DNA of 58,492 nt from Streptomyces olivaceus (GTDB lineage Bacteria > Actinomycetota > Actinomycetes > Streptomycetales > Streptomycetaceae). A model generated the notes under the pieces. It was not told the DNA's origin and made no database searches. It saw only the letters and a program-made list of their open reading frames with translations. Below are positions 1-9,145 of this stretch, piece after piece (positions within the stretch are counted from its first letter, which is position 1; each line of letters starts with the position of its first letter). The position numbers were made by a program, and so were the translations under genes. The DNA lies in contig NZ_JOFH01000038.1 of NCBI RefSeq assembly GCF_000721235.1, positions 1 to 58,492 of the forward strand. Direction: 5' to 3'.

Positions 1-1
1 A

Positions 2-85
2 CGCTACGAACGCAAGGCCGACCACTTCCTCGCGTTCACCAGCATCGCCTGCACCCTCATCTGCTACCGCAGACTCACCAAATGA
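2..85 (+). pseudogene. IS5-family transposase, C-terminal end only
   Basis: The frame is open from the window edge and ends at TGA 83-85. The last 27 residues contain RYERKADHFLAF followed by CYRRL, which is the usual C-terminal end of IS5-family (IS427/IS1031-like) DDE transposases. Only the tail is in the window, so whether the copy is complete upstream cannot be judged. No terminal inverted repeat was confirmed just downstream. Confidence 0.75.
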
Positions 86-108
86 GATGACTTCTTAGGA
101 GTTGTGTC

Positions 109-597
109 ATGCGTCTCTCTCTGGCCCCTCGCCGGGCGTTCTGCCAACGCAGTGGTCAGGACCGGAGAGTCCTCGGTGAGAGGGGCGCCGAGCGTGACCA
201 AGCGGTGTCCGCGACGGAGACGGTGACGCTCGTGCTGGGCGAGGACTCCCCGGTGCCCGAGACCGCCGCCGATGTGGAGAACCTCGTCCTGCGCCTGCGA
301 GGGCACGTCAACCAGCTCGGAACCATGATGCCTTCGCAAGAGCCGGCCTTGCTCCGTGCGCAGCGACTCTGCTCGGCCGGGCTCCCGGAGGACTATCTGC
401 ACAGCCGGGTGCACCTCGTCAGACTCGCCAAGGCAACGCAGGAACTCATCGCGAAGATCCGGCTGGACGACGTCGGAGCGAGTCGACCGGCACGGACGTT
501 GGCTCGATGGACGCCGCAGATCAACGTGCTGCGCGGTGCGGTCTTCGCAGTCGCCCTCACCTGTCTGGTGTGGGCCGCTTCGGTGCCCCGGACATGA
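109..597 (+). CDS. DUF6415-family protein
   Basis: A 162-residue protein with the layout of DUF6415, an actinomycete family often annotated as natural-product biosynthesis protein but without a proven function. The central part contains ENLVLRLRGHVNQLG, then a helical stretch with VRLAKATQELIAKI. A single hydrophobic helix (AVFAVALTCLVWAA) lies at the very C-terminus and could anchor it to the membrane. The ATG at 109 follows a weak TAGGAG site. The basic first ~30 residues look atypical, so an internal start is possible. The stop overlaps the next small gene by four bases (ATGA). Confidence 0.6.
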   Translation: MRLSLAPRRAFCQRSGQDRRVLGERGAERDQAVSATETVTLVLGEDSPVPETAADVENLVLRLRGHVNQLGTMMPSQEPALLRAQRLCSAGLPEDYLHSRVHLVRLAKATQELIAKIRLDDVGASRPARTLARWTPQINVLRGAVFAVALTCLVWAASVPRT

Positions 598-737
598 CCC
601 TCACCGGGGCGCTCCTCATCGGACTGATCCTCGTCGCGATGGCATGGCCGGTGTGCCGAGGCACTCGTGCGACTCGCCTCGATCCCGCAGACAGGACCTC
701 TACACCACCCCCGCGCGAGCCTGCGTCCCCGCGGTGA
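594..737 (+). CDS. Small single-TM membrane protein
   Basis: A 47-residue ORF whose ATG overlaps the stop of the DUF6415 gene, which suggests translational coupling. It starts MTLTGALLIGLILVAMAW, one convincing membrane helix, followed by a short basic and proline-rich tail. No family was recognised. The coupling and the clear TM helix are the only support; it could be a chance ORF. Confidence 0.4.
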   Translation: MTLTGALLIGLILVAMAWPVCRGTRATRLDPADRTSTPPPREPASPR

Positions 738-831
738 CCGCTGACTCCTTGATTCCCGGCCTGTCCCCGGCTGCTTCGGCGGCCCCGATAACACCCCCAG
801 ACCAACGGGGCTTAACGGAGATCCACACACG

Positions 832-2733
832 ATGAAACGCCTTCCGCGTATCGAGCAGTACGGCCTGATCGGCGACACACAGACCAGTGCCCACGTCTGC
901 GATGACGGTTCGATCGATTGGCTGTGCCTGCCCCGTTTCGACTCGCCGGCCGTCTTCGCCGGTCTGCTCGGCACGCAGAAGCACGGCTCCTGGCAGATCT
1001 CTCCGGCCCCGTCCGCAGGCCGGAGGGGTTCAGAGAAGGTCGCTGAGCGCCAGTACCGCGGTGACTCGCTCATCCTCGAATCGGTGTGGCGCACCCCAAC
1101 GGGTTCGGTCCGCGTCCTGGACTTCATGCCTCCGCGCGACGGCACCCCGCAGGTGATCCGGATCGCCGAGGGCCTGAGCGGCGAGGTGGACATGGTCTCG
1201 GCCATGCGTCCTCGGCCGGGATACGGCAGCGTCGGCCCGTGGATCCACGAGGTCGGTGGGCGCATGGTCGCGGAGGCCGGCGCGGACGCTGTGTGGCTCG
1301 ACACCTGCGTCCCGCAGATGGAGAAGGACGGTGTGGTCGTCAGCGCCTTCGCCATCAGCGCCGGGCAGAGCGTGGCGTTCGTGCTCAGCTGGTGCCCGTC
1401 CCACGCCCCCGCACCGGACGTCCCTGACCCGGAGGCCGCGCTCGCCGAGACGCTCGTCTTCTGGCAGGACTGGACGCAGGAGTGCACCTACGACGGGCCC
1501 TATCGCGAGGCCATGGTCCGGTCCTCGATCACGCTGAAGGCCATGACCTACGGGCCGAGCGGCGGGATCGTCGCGGCGCCGACCACGTCGCTTCCCGAGG
1601 AGATCGGCGGCGACCGGAACTGGGACTACCGCTTCACCTGGCTGCGCGACGCCGCCACGACGCTTGCCGCGCTGCTGGGGACCGGATACCGGCAGGAGGC
1701 ACAGGCATGGCGTCGATGGCTCCTGCGCGCTGTGGCCGGGGACCCGGAGAACCTGCAGATCATGTACGGGATCACCGGGGAACGTGACCTGCGGGAGCGG
1801 GAGCTTCCCTGGCTTCCCGGGTACGAGGGCTCGGCCCCCGTACGGGTCGGGAACGGGGCTGCGGACCAGCTGCAGCTCGACGTGTACGGCGAGGTCATCG
1901 ACACCCTGTACCTCGCGCACCGGAGCGGAGTCGCCCACTGCGCCGACACCGCGGTCCTGCACCAGCGGCTCATCGAGCACCTGGTCCAGCGCTGGCGGGA
2001 GCCCGACGAGGGCATCTGGGAGATCCGCGGGGCCCGCCGGCACTTCGTCCATTCCAAGGTGATGGCCTGGGTGGCGGTCGACCGCACCATCCGCCTGGCC
2101 GAGGCTGGCGCCCTCAACATCGACGTGGCCCCGCTGGTCGAGCTGCGAGCGGCGATCCACCGGGAGGTCTGTGACAAGGGCTTCGACCCGGTGCGCAACA
2201 CCTTCACCCAGTCCTACGGCTCGCAGGAACTGGACGCCGCCACACTACTCATCCCCCGCACCGGCTTCCTGCCGCCCGATGACCCGCGCGTCATCGGCAC
2301 CGTGGATGCGGTCCGTCGTGAACTCTCAACGGAGGACGGGCTCGTGTACCGGTACCCGACCTGTGGTGAGGAGGTCGGGGTGGACGGCTTGACCGGCGAC
2401 GAGGGCGCCTTCTTCCTGTGCAACTTCTGGCTCGTCGACGGCCTCGCCCTGACCGGCCGCCCCGACGAGGCATGCGCCTTGTTCGAACGCCTCCTGGCTC
2501 TGCGCAACGACCTCGGGCTCCTGGCGGAGGAGTACGACCCCGTCCAGCAGCGCCAGCTCGGCAACTTCCCGCAGGCGTTCAGTCACATGGGCCTGATCCA
2601 AAGCGCCCTGCTCCTTCAACAGATGGCGACGCAGTCCTCCCCCCGCCACGGCGCGCTCGCGGTTCCAGCGCCCCGCTCAGCCTCCCGCAGCACGCGCCAG
2701 TCCACCGCAGACCTGACGCCGCAGCACGCATAG
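832..2733 (+). CDS. Glycoside hydrolase family 15 protein (glucoamylase/trehalase-like)
   Basis: A 633-residue protein. The N-terminal beta-sandwich begins YGLIGDTQTSAHVCDDGSID, with the usual DWLCLPRFDSPAVFA after it. The (alpha/alpha)6 catalytic barrel contains GDRNWDYRFTWLRDA near residue 265, the hallmark of bacterial GH15 enzymes, and a later EEYDP segment. Actinobacterial members are mostly trehalases or glucan glucohydrolases acting on alpha-glucosidic bonds in the cytoplasm; the substrate here is not readable from sequence. Length is normal for the family. The last ~30 residues are low-complexity Ser/Arg/Pro. It stands alone ahead of the conservon and may be read into it. Confidence 0.9.
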   Translation: MKRLPRIEQYGLIGDTQTSAHVCDDGSIDWLCLPRFDSPAVFAGLLGTQKHGSWQISPAPSAGRRGSEKVAERQYRGDSLILESVWRTPTGSVRVLDFMPPRDGTPQVIRIAEGLSGEVDMVSAMRPRPGYGSVGPWIHEVGGRMVAEAGADAVWLDTCVPQMEKDGVVVSAFAISAGQSVAFVLSWCPSHAPAPDVPDPEAALAETLVFWQDWTQECTYDGPYREAMVRSSITLKAMTYGPSGGIVAAPTTSLPEEIGGDRNWDYRFTWLRDAATTLAALLGTGYRQEAQAWRRWLLRAVAGDPENLQIMYGITGERDLRERELPWLPGYEGSAPVRVGNGAADQLQLDVYGEVIDTLYLAHRSGVAHCADTAVLHQRLIEHLVQRWREPDEGIWEIRGARRHFVHSKVMAWVAVDRTIRLAEAGALNIDVAPLVELRAAIHREVCDKGFDPVRNTFTQSYGSQELDAATLLIPRTGFLPPDDPRVIGTVDAVRRELSTEDGLVYRYPTCGEEVGVDGLTGDEGAFFLCNFWLVDGLALTGRPDEACALFERLLALRNDLGLLAEEYDPVQQRQLGNFPQAFSHMGLIQSALLLQQMATQSSPRHGALAVPAPRSASRSTRQSTADLTPQHA

Positions 2734-2760
2734 CCACCCCACCCCTGACGAGGATTCCCA

Positions 2761-4277
2761 TGCCTGACAGCGCCTTCCCGGCACGGCCGGCCGCTACCGG
2801 CCACCGCAGACGGCGGCCCCCGGTCGACGCGACCACGCTGTACCTCGCCCGTCGCGCCGTGGCACTGCCCCTGGCACTCCTTGCCGCGCTGCTGCTCACC
2901 GCCTTCGCTCTCCGGTCGGGGTCCGTCGTAGGCCCCGGCTGGGTCCTGGCTGGCATGGTCTGCGGACTGGCGGCGGTCGTCGCGATGGCGGCACACGGAA
3001 CACGCACCGTGGCCAGTGCCGTGCAGTCGGCAGTGGAGGAGTCCCAGTCAGCAGCGCTGACAGCGGTCACAGGGGCAGCGGCAGCCGTTGAGAAGTCGGT
3101 GCAGTGGTCGGCGGACGAGCTGTGCCGCGGAAAACGTCCAGCGTTGCCGGACCCGCACACCGCCCAGTCGCCCACTGCGAACGCCGGGATCGACAACGCG
3201 CTGAGTGCCCTCCAGGCGCAGGCCATCATGTCGCTGATCCGCGTGCACGACGAGTCCCAGTCCGTGGTCCTCCTGGAAGTGCTTCGCCGCCTGGCCATGC
3301 GCGAGCACGCCCTGGTCAGCAAGGCACTCCAGGCACTGAGCCAGCTGGAGATGCTGACCGACGACCCGGAGCTGCTGGCCAAGATCTTCGAGATCGATCA
3401 CCTCGTGACGCGGATGCGCCGCCAGGTCGAGAGCACGGCGGTCCTAGGCGGACAGTCCCTGCGCAGCGTGCGCCGGCCCGTTCCCGTCACGACGGCCCTG
3501 CGTGGCGCTGTCTCCGAGGTCGTGCAGTATCCGCGGGTGGCCGTCGCGGCCGGATCCGTGGGCGCCGAGCTGGGGTTGCCCGGCCATGTGGGGCCGGACC
3601 TGACGCACCTGCTGGCCGAGCTGATCGAGAACGCCTGCGAGTGCTCGGATCCAGAGACGCGGGTGATGGTGCGCGCGCAGCGGGTGCCACACGGGCTGGC
3701 CATCGAGGTCGAGGACCGCGCCATCCCCATGCACCCACAGACACGGGCACAGATGAACCACCTGCTCAAAGCCCCGGACGAGGTCGACGTCAGCGGCCAA
3801 GTCCGGGCCGGGCAGCTCGGCTTGCTGGTCGCCGCGAAGATCGCCCAGTCACACGGGATGACCGTCCTCCTGCAGGAGAATACGACGGGAGGCACCACCG
3901 CCCTGGTCGTCATACCGGCACGGCTCCTGGTAGCAATTCCATCGGTCGAAGATGCGGGCGCGCCGCCGTCCGAGGAAGCTCGCGGCTCCGGGCGGCAGCC
4001 GCAGCAGGTGGCCGTGACTCCCGCCGTGCCGGAGGCAGCACAGGCCGCACGCCGTGGCGTCGGCGAGGCACCGACCGCGGAGGCAGGTCAGTCGACTGAC
4101 GCGCCCGCTCTGCCGACACGCACACGCCGGACGGGATCTTTCCGTCCACCACAGGAGCGTGAGCAAGCCCCCGTGTCCGCGGCGACGCCCGGGCTCGCAG
4201 CCGCCTTCCGCAACGGCCTCCAGGCCGGCGGCAGCGCCAGTCCCTCTCCCGCCTGGACAGAACAGCCCACCCCCTGA
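2761..4277 (+). CDS. cvnA: CvnA-type sensor histidine kinase-like protein (conservon)
   Basis: First gene of a conservon, the multicopy Streptomyces operon encoding a eukaryote-like G-protein system. About 505 residues from ATG 2761. After a basic N-terminus there are two membrane helices (LALLAALLLTAFAL and WVLAGMVCGLAAVVAMA). Next come a helical DHp-like region and an HATPase_c domain with LLAELIENACECSDPETRV (N box) and GLLVAAKIAQSHG (G box) followed by GGTTALVVIP. Like other CvnA proteins it has a disordered Ala/Pro-rich tail. In the studied conservon (Cvn9 of S. coelicolor) CvnA-D form a membrane-associated complex. The reading frame extends upstream, but the GH15 stop and RBS context favour 2761. 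Confidence 0.85.
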
Positions 4278-4343
4278 CCCGTCCTTCCGCGTTCCCGGTG
4301 GCCGGTACACCCATTGGCCCTTCCCCCTTCTGGAGCGATCCTC

Positions 4344-4859
4344 ATGAGCACCCACCCCGCGATGAACAACGTGACCGACGGCAACGCTGCATCTGCGACG
4401 ACGCCAAGCGGACAGCGGGACAGCATGGTCTGGCTGCTGCGTCAGTTCGCCTCCGAGACGCAGGGCGTCACGCACACCGTCCTGCTCTCGCGCGACGGAC
4501 TGCGGCTGCTGGACAGCGACGTCGACAAGGACTGGGCGGACGAACTGTCGGCCGCCTTCAGCGGCGTTGCCTCCCTCGCGGCGAACATCACCGGCCCGAG
4601 CCACAAGAAGAGGCCGGCCCGGCAGGTCATCATCGAGCGAGACGACTGCCTGTTCTTCGTCCAGAGCGCCGGGTGCAGCGCGGCCTTCGACAACCACCCC
4701 GGTAACGAACGCGGTGAGGTGGACACGATCCTCGCCGTCATCGCCACCAGGGACGCCGACGTGGGCACCGTCGGCTTCGAGATGGGCCGGCTCGTTGCAA
4801 AGTTCGCCCCGTACATGGTGATCCCCGTCCGCGTCGGCACGGGCGGAGAGGTCCGGTGA
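4344..4859 (+). CDS. cvnB: CvnB, roadblock/LC7 domain protein
   Basis: A 171-residue protein from ATG 4344. The core begins VWLLRQFASETQGVTHTVLL and contains LAANITGPSHKKRPARQVII and GEVDTILAVIATRDADVGTVG, the roadblock/LC7 fold shared with MglB-like regulators of small GTPases. In conservons this protein is thought to regulate or dock the CvnD GTPase. It overlaps cvnC by four bases (ATGA/GTGA), as expected for this operon type. The first ~25 residues are probably flexible. Confidence 0.9.
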   Translation: MSTHPAMNNVTDGNAASATTPSGQRDSMVWLLRQFASETQGVTHTVLLSRDGLRLLDSDVDKDWADELSAAFSGVASLAANITGPSHKKRPARQVIIERDDCLFFVQSAGCSAAFDNHPGNERGEVDTILAVIATRDADVGTVGFEMGRLVAKFAPYMVIPVRVGTGGEVR

Positions 4860-5263
4860 CCACGTACGGCCGCGCGGCCGAGGAGTCGGCGTTCGTGCGG
4901 ACGTACACCGTGGTGCGCGGGCGTACCAGGCCGCGGCACCTGCTCGCTCTGGAAACCGTGCTGGAGGCCGGGCAGGGAAGGCCAGGCCCGGCGCAGGCCG
5001 AGGAGTGCGAGGAAATCCTCGCCCTGTGCCGGGAGCGCCGACGGTCGGTGGTCGAGCTGGCGGGACGCCTTGGCCGGCCCGTCAGCGCCGTCAAAGTGCT
5101 CGTCTCCGACCTCCTGGACGCCGACGCCCTCGTCGTCCCCCTGACCCATTCCTATGCCGATACCGGCGCAGGATCCGGTCCGTCTACCCAAATGCTGGCA
5201 GCCGTTTCCGCCGGCTTGAAGAGGAAGTGGCCTGATGCCGTCGCCTATCCCCAGGCCGGATGA
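4856..5263 (+). CDS. cvnC: CvnC, DUF742 protein
   Basis: A 135-residue protein from GTG 4856, overlapping cvnB. It contains FVRTYTVVRGRTRPRHLLALE near residue 10 and a winged-helix-like C-terminal half with RSVVELAGRLGRPVSAVKVL, the defining DUF742 pattern. DUF742 proteins are always found as the third conservon gene; the helix-turn-helix-like half suggests DNA or protein contacts, but the molecular role is not established. It overlaps cvnD by 29 bases, so the two are translationally coupled. Confidence 0.9.
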   Translation: MTTYGRAAEESAFVRTYTVVRGRTRPRHLLALETVLEAGQGRPGPAQAEECEEILALCRERRRSVVELAGRLGRPVSAVKVLVSDLLDADALVVPLTHSYADTGAGSGPSTQMLAAVSAGLKRKWPDAVAYPQAG

Positions 5264-5906
5264 CCCGACCGCCGTGCCGCGGAGTTCGCCGCACCCGCGG
5301 GGCGGTGCGCCGACCGTGCTGAAGATCGTGATCGCCGGCGGTTTCGGCGCGGGCAAGACCACCGCCGTGGGCGCCGTCAGCGAGATCACGCCGCTGAGCA
5401 CGGAGGAGTACCTGACCGAGGCGAGCGCGGACGTCGACAGCCTGGCGGGCATCGAGGCGAAGCAGACCACGACGGTCGCCTTTGACTTCGGCCGACTGAG
5501 CCTGCCCGACGCGCCGATTCCTCTGGAGCTGTTCCTGTTCGGCACTCCGGGCCAGGACCGATTCGTCGACCTCTGGTACGACCTCTCCCGCGGCGCCGTC
5601 GGCGCGGTCGTCCTGGTCGACACCCGCCGCTTGGAGAGCAGCTTCACCCCCGTCAGCTTCTTCGAGGACATCGGCCTGCCCTTCGTCGTCGCCGTCAATC
5701 AGTTCGACGGGGCGCACCGCTACCACCCCGAGCAGGTCCGCACCGCTCTCGAACTCCCCGCTGCCGTACCGGTGGTCACCTGCGACGCCCGCGACACGAA
5801 TCACGTCGCCGGCGTTCTGCTGGCCCTCGTCGACCACGCCGTGAACAGCGCCGCCACCACCAATCGCACTGGTCACGCCCCCTCTACGCCCCTCCAGGAC
5901 GCCTGA
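5235..5906 (+). CDS. cvnD: CvnD, conservon ATP/GTP-binding protein
   Basis: A 223-residue small GTPase-like protein. G1 is GGFGAGKTTAVGAVSE (from about residue 36), switch I/II residues include DFGRL and FGTPGQDRF (G3, DxxG replaced by TPGQ as in the Rab/MglA-like conservon group), and G4 is NQFD. A final region, PVVTCDARD, occupies the G5 position. It should cycle nucleotide at the membrane with CvnA, CvnB and CvnC. Start ATG 5235 lies inside the end of cvnC. The stop overlaps the next gene by one base. Confidence 0.9.
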   Translation: MPSPIPRPDDPTAVPRSSPHPRGGAPTVLKIVIAGGFGAGKTTAVGAVSEITPLSTEEYLTEASADVDSLAGIEAKQTTTVAFDFGRLSLPDAPIPLELFLFGTPGQDRFVDLWYDLSRGAVGAVVLVDTRRLESSFTPVSFFEDIGLPFVVAVNQFDGAHRYHPEQVRTALELPAAVPVVTCDARDTNHVAGVLLALVDHAVNSAATTNRTGHAPSTPLQDA

Positions 5907-6547
5907 TGTCACAGCACCCCAGCACCCCCTACCGCACGCCGCAGACTGCCCCGCCCGCAGGGTCCTTGCCTCGGCGCGACATGCGGGACACCAACCGTGG
6001 GCCGTTCACCCCGCCCGGCACCGCCCTCACCAGCCAGCGGCCTCAGCAATCGCTGGAACTGGCGCAGCGTTACGAGCTGCTCAACCGCTTGGGCGTGCCC
6101 CCCGTGGCCAACGAGGACTTCGACGAGCTGGCCCGCGACATGGCTGAACGGGCCGGGTTCCTGTACGGCTTCGTCAACCTGGGCTTGGAGAAGCAGACCT
6201 TCGTCGGGCTGCACCAGCCGCCCGCGGACAGCGGGTACGTCATCGTCGGCCGCACCATGAGCCGCGACCACGGCTGGTGCCCGGAGGTCATGACCCGCAA
6301 GAAGGCCCTCCCGCTACACGATGTACACGCCAGCCCGCGCTTCAGCGGCAACGCAGTGGTCGACGCCGTCGGGATCCGCTCCTACTTCGGCGCACCGCTG
6401 ATCCACGAAAGCGGCACCGTGCTGGGCACGGTGTGTGTGATCGACCCCGAGAAGCGGCCTCTGCGCGAGGCCCGACGGATCAGGGACATCACCATCAACG
6501 CCGGTGCGCTGGTGATGGACCACATGTCCCGGGCCCTCGTCCACTAA
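5906..6547 (+). CDS. GAF-domain protein in the conservon fifth position
   Basis: A 213-residue protein. After a ~50-residue Pro-rich leader, LAQRYELLNRLGVPP leads into a complete GAF domain with FVNLGLEKQTFVGL, DHGWCPEVM and YFGAPLIHESGTVLGTVCV. GAF domains bind small ligands, nucleotides or redox cofactors; the ligand is unknown. Some conservons carry a cytochrome P450 as the fifth gene, so a GAF sensor here suggests an input or output module specific to this copy. It is joined to cvnD by an ATGA-like overlap and is therefore in the same operon. Confidence 0.8.
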   Translation: MSQHPSTPYRTPQTAPPAGSLPRRDMRDTNRGPFTPPGTALTSQRPQQSLELAQRYELLNRLGVPPVANEDFDELARDMAERAGFLYGFVNLGLEKQTFVGLHQPPADSGYVIVGRTMSRDHGWCPEVMTRKKALPLHDVHASPRFSGNAVVDAVGIRSYFGAPLIHESGTVLGTVCVIDPEKRPLREARRIRDITINAGALVMDHMSRALVH

Positions 6548-6630
6548 GCCCGTACACCCCCCACCCGGGAGCCGTAGGCGATCCCCGGCCGCTCCACGCG
6601 TTGCGACCTTCATCCAGGGAGAGGGAGACC

Positions 6631-7884
6631 ATGTCCGCCACACCCACCACGCCACCACCGGCGCTGCGTCCCTACCTCACCGCCCGCCACGATCTGCTGT
6701 GGGAGGAGGCGGACGCCTTCGCGGCCGAGCACGTCGCGCCGCGCGCCGCGCGGATGGAGGCCGCTCCGGGCAGGGTGGAGCGCAAGGTAGCCGAGCTGAT
6801 GGCCGCCCGGGGCTGGTTCGCCGTCACCGTGCCGACCGCCTTCGGCGGACTGGGCGCCGGACACGTGGCCAAGACCGTCTTGGTTCACCGCATCGCGCGG
6901 GTCTCGGCGGCTGCCGCGGCCATCCTGCAGGCCACCCTCATCCCCGTCGGTGCCCTGCTGCACTTCGCCACCTACGAGCAGAAGGGCCGCTGGCTTCCCA
7001 GGGTCGCGGACGGGTCCCTGCTGCTGTCGATCGCCGTGACCGAACCGCAAGCCGGCGGACACATCGGCGGCATCGAAACCACCGCCGAACGCGCCGGCAC
7101 CGAGTGGGTGATCACCGGCAACAAGACCCACATCGGCAACAGCCACCTTGCCGGAGCCCACCTCATCATCGCCCGCACCGCTGCACCCGGCGTGAACACC
7201 TCCCAGGCGCTGACCGCGTTCATGGTCGAAGCCGACCGCCCCGGGCTCTGCGTCCCCGACCACCGTGCCGGGCTCGGCCTGCACGGCTTCTCCGTCGGCC
7301 GACTCGACCTCGATCACGTCCGCGTACCCGAGGACAACGTGGTCGGCGAGGTCGGCCAGGGACTGGGCGTGGCCCAGAGCAGCAGCATCCTCTACGGCCG
7401 CCCCAACCTGGCCGCCGTCAGCCTCGGCATCCACGAAGCCGTCGTGGACACCACCACCAGCAGGCTGAAAACCCGCCCCCGCTACCGGGGCACCCTGTCC
7501 GACCTGCCCGTCCTGCGGGACCGCGTCGGCGGCATGGAGGCCCGCCTGCGCGCAGCGCGGATACTCGCCTACCAGGCCGTGCACCTTCTCGACCAGGGCC
7601 TGCCCTGCGACGCCGACCTGATCAACGCGAAATACCTTGGCCACCGGTGGGCCATGCAGTCCGCTCAGGACGCCATGGAACTGCACGGCGCCCACGCCCT
7701 CGATCGCGACTACGTCCTCCAGCGCCTGTGGCGCGACATTCAGCACACCTATCCACCGGCCGGTACCGGGGAAGTCCAGCGCATACGCCTGGCCGACGCC
7801 GCCTTCGACGAGGACCACATCCAGTGGTCCGAACGCCTCGCCGCCGAAGCCGCCTGGGCACGACCCGACCCGACCGCCGCATGA
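6631..7884 (+). CDS. Acyl-CoA dehydrogenase family flavoprotein
   Basis: About 417 residues from ATG 6631, preceded by GGGAGA. The N-terminal helical domain ends at WFAVTVPTAFGGLGAG. The middle beta domain contains SIAVTEPQAGGHIGGI and EWVITGNKTHIGNS, which bind FAD and substrate. The C-terminal helical domain has HELH-type sequence: QDAMELHGAHALDRDYVLQR, then LWRDIQHTYPPAGTGEVQRI. This is the full acyl-CoA dehydrogenase layout. Substrate is unknown; many such stand-alone Streptomyces copies act on pathway-specific acyl thioesters or as N-oxygenases. The glutamate base position was not assigned. It lies 83 bases after the conservon and may be cotranscribed. Confidence 0.88.
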   Translation: MSATPTTPPPALRPYLTARHDLLWEEADAFAAEHVAPRAARMEAAPGRVERKVAELMAARGWFAVTVPTAFGGLGAGHVAKTVLVHRIARVSAAAAAILQATLIPVGALLHFATYEQKGRWLPRVADGSLLLSIAVTEPQAGGHIGGIETTAERAGTEWVITGNKTHIGNSHLAGAHLIIARTAAPGVNTSQALTAFMVEADRPGLCVPDHRAGLGLHGFSVGRLDLDHVRVPEDNVVGEVGQGLGVAQSSSILYGRPNLAAVSLGIHEAVVDTTTSRLKTRPRYRGTLSDLPVLRDRVGGMEARLRAARILAYQAVHLLDQGLPCDADLINAKYLGHRWAMQSAQDAMELHGAHALDRDYVLQRLWRDIQHTYPPAGTGEVQRIRLADAAFDEDHIQWSERLAAEAAWARPDPTAA

Positions 7885-8009
7885 GCCCCCGCGCGCGGCA
7901 CCCCGTGACTCCCCACCGCCGCGCACGGGCCCGTGCCGCCGGCCCCCGTCCCCCGCGGGGACCGACGGCACCCCTCCCAGTGACCATCCACCCAGCCGAG
8001 AGAGACACC

Positions 8010-8498
8010 GTGACCCCGCCCGTGACGACGGCCCACGCACCGATCACACCCTTGACGCCGACCCTGCAGCGCGTCGCCCAGCACCTCGCGAACGGCCTCA
8101 CGGCCCAAGAGATCGCCACGCAGACCGGACTGGCGGCCGTGACTGTCCGCCAGTACCTCCGCGACATCCGCGAGAGCCTCCACTGCCCGCCCCGCTGCAA
8201 GCCCCCGGTGATCGTGCACCGCCTGTTCGCCGTCCAGCAGGTGGCCTCGCCCACGGCGGACAGGCCGACGCCACAGCTCAGCCCAGAGCAACTGCTGCTG
8301 CTCCGAGCCGTCGCCGAGCACAGCGATGCCCGCGACATCGCCGTCGCCGCCAAGCTCGCCCCGGCCGACCAGCGCGCCGCACTCGACCAGCTCCTCATCG
8401 ACACGGGCGCACGGGACACCACCCACCTGGTGATTCTGGCCCACGGCTGGAAGCTGCTGGGAACCGATCCGGCGGCGCGGAGCGGAGCGAGCCAGTGA
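8010..8498 (+). CDS. LuxR-like helix-turn-helix protein
   Basis: About 162 residues from GTG 8010, chosen because GAGAGA lies upstream; an in-frame GTG at 7980 has no such site. The first half has a LuxR/GerE-type HTH: LQRVAQHLANGLTAQEIATQ, then VTVRQYLRDIRESLHC. The second half repeats the pattern weakly (LLLLRAVAEHSDARDIAVAA and DTTHLVILAHGWKLL), which suggests a degenerate second HTH. No receiver domain is present. Likely a DNA-binding regulator of nearby genes. It overlaps the next gene by four bases (GTGA). Confidence 0.7.
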   Translation: MTPPVTTAHAPITPLTPTLQRVAQHLANGLTAQEIATQTGLAAVTVRQYLRDIRESLHCPPRCKPPVIVHRLFAVQQVASPTADRPTPQLSPEQLLLLRAVAEHSDARDIAVAAKLAPADQRAALDQLLIDTGARDTTHLVILAHGWKLLGTDPAARSGASQ

Positions 8499-9145
8499 GC
8501 AGGCCCGTCACTCCCGTGGCCCGCGAAGAGCGTCCGGCTCCGGCGTCGGACGCGTCGGAGCCCCTGGGCGCCGTATACGCGGTGCGCACATTACGGACGG
8601 ACGCCGAGCGCGAGGAAGCCGCTGCTCTCGTTCAGGACCGGCAGCGCTGGCTCACCCTGCGTGGTCTCCCCGTGCCCGCTCAAGCTGACGTGCCTGCCCT
8701 GTTCCGCGACCCGCAGACGAAGTCGGCCGGTCTGTTCGAGGACGGAAAGCTGCTCGCCTGCATGGTCCCCGCGCGCGACCCCGGCCTCAGCTGGGGCGAA
8801 GGCCCCTGCCTCCGCCTGGGACGCGTCCACACCCTGCCCGACCAGTCCGACGACATCACCCGGCTGATCACCCTGTGGGCCTCCGACCTCGCCGCCCGGC
8901 AGAGCCTCCCGCTCGTACGGGCCGAAGTCCTGGCCCGGCACGCCCTGCAAGCCGAGCCCATGGCCGCCCTGCTGCGTCGGCTCACCGACATGGGCTGGGA
9001 TGTACGCGGTTCCGGCCCAGGACGAGAGGGTGACCGCGTCGCCCGCCTCGAACTGACCGCCGAGCACCGCCCCGGACTCAGCGCTCTGATCAGCTGCCAG
9101 GCCCACGTTCCTCATCTGACAGCGGACGATCGGAGCAGCGCGTGA
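8495..9145 (+). CDS. GNAT-fold-like protein
   Basis: About 216 residues from GTG 8495. The order of elements fits a GCN5-related acyltransferase: a helix AEREEAAALVQDRQRWL, a strand pair SAGLFEDGKLLACMV, then LRLGRVHTLPDQSDDITRLI in place of the usual valine-rich strand and acyl-CoA loop, and a closing helix and strand. The Q/RxxGxG/A acyl-CoA motif is not clear, so it may not be catalytic. It sits between an HTH gene and a DUF6624 gene with overlaps on both sides, a trio that probably works together. Confidence 0.5.
   Translation: MSRPVTPVAREERPAPASDASEPLGAVYAVRTLRTDAEREEAAALVQDRQRWLTLRGLPVPAQADVPALFRDPQTKSAGLFEDGKLLACMVPARDPGLSWGEGPCLRLGRVHTLPDQSDDITRLITLWASDLAARQSLPLVRAEVLARHALQAEPMAALLRRLTDMGWDVRGSGPGREGDRVARLELTAEHRPGLSALISCQAHVPHLTADDRSSA

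Noticed and set aside
6610..8040. Long reverse-strand ORF opposite the acyl-CoA dehydrogenase
   Set aside because: It mirrors the third-position GC bias of the forward gene and has Gly/Ala-rich shadow composition with no domain.
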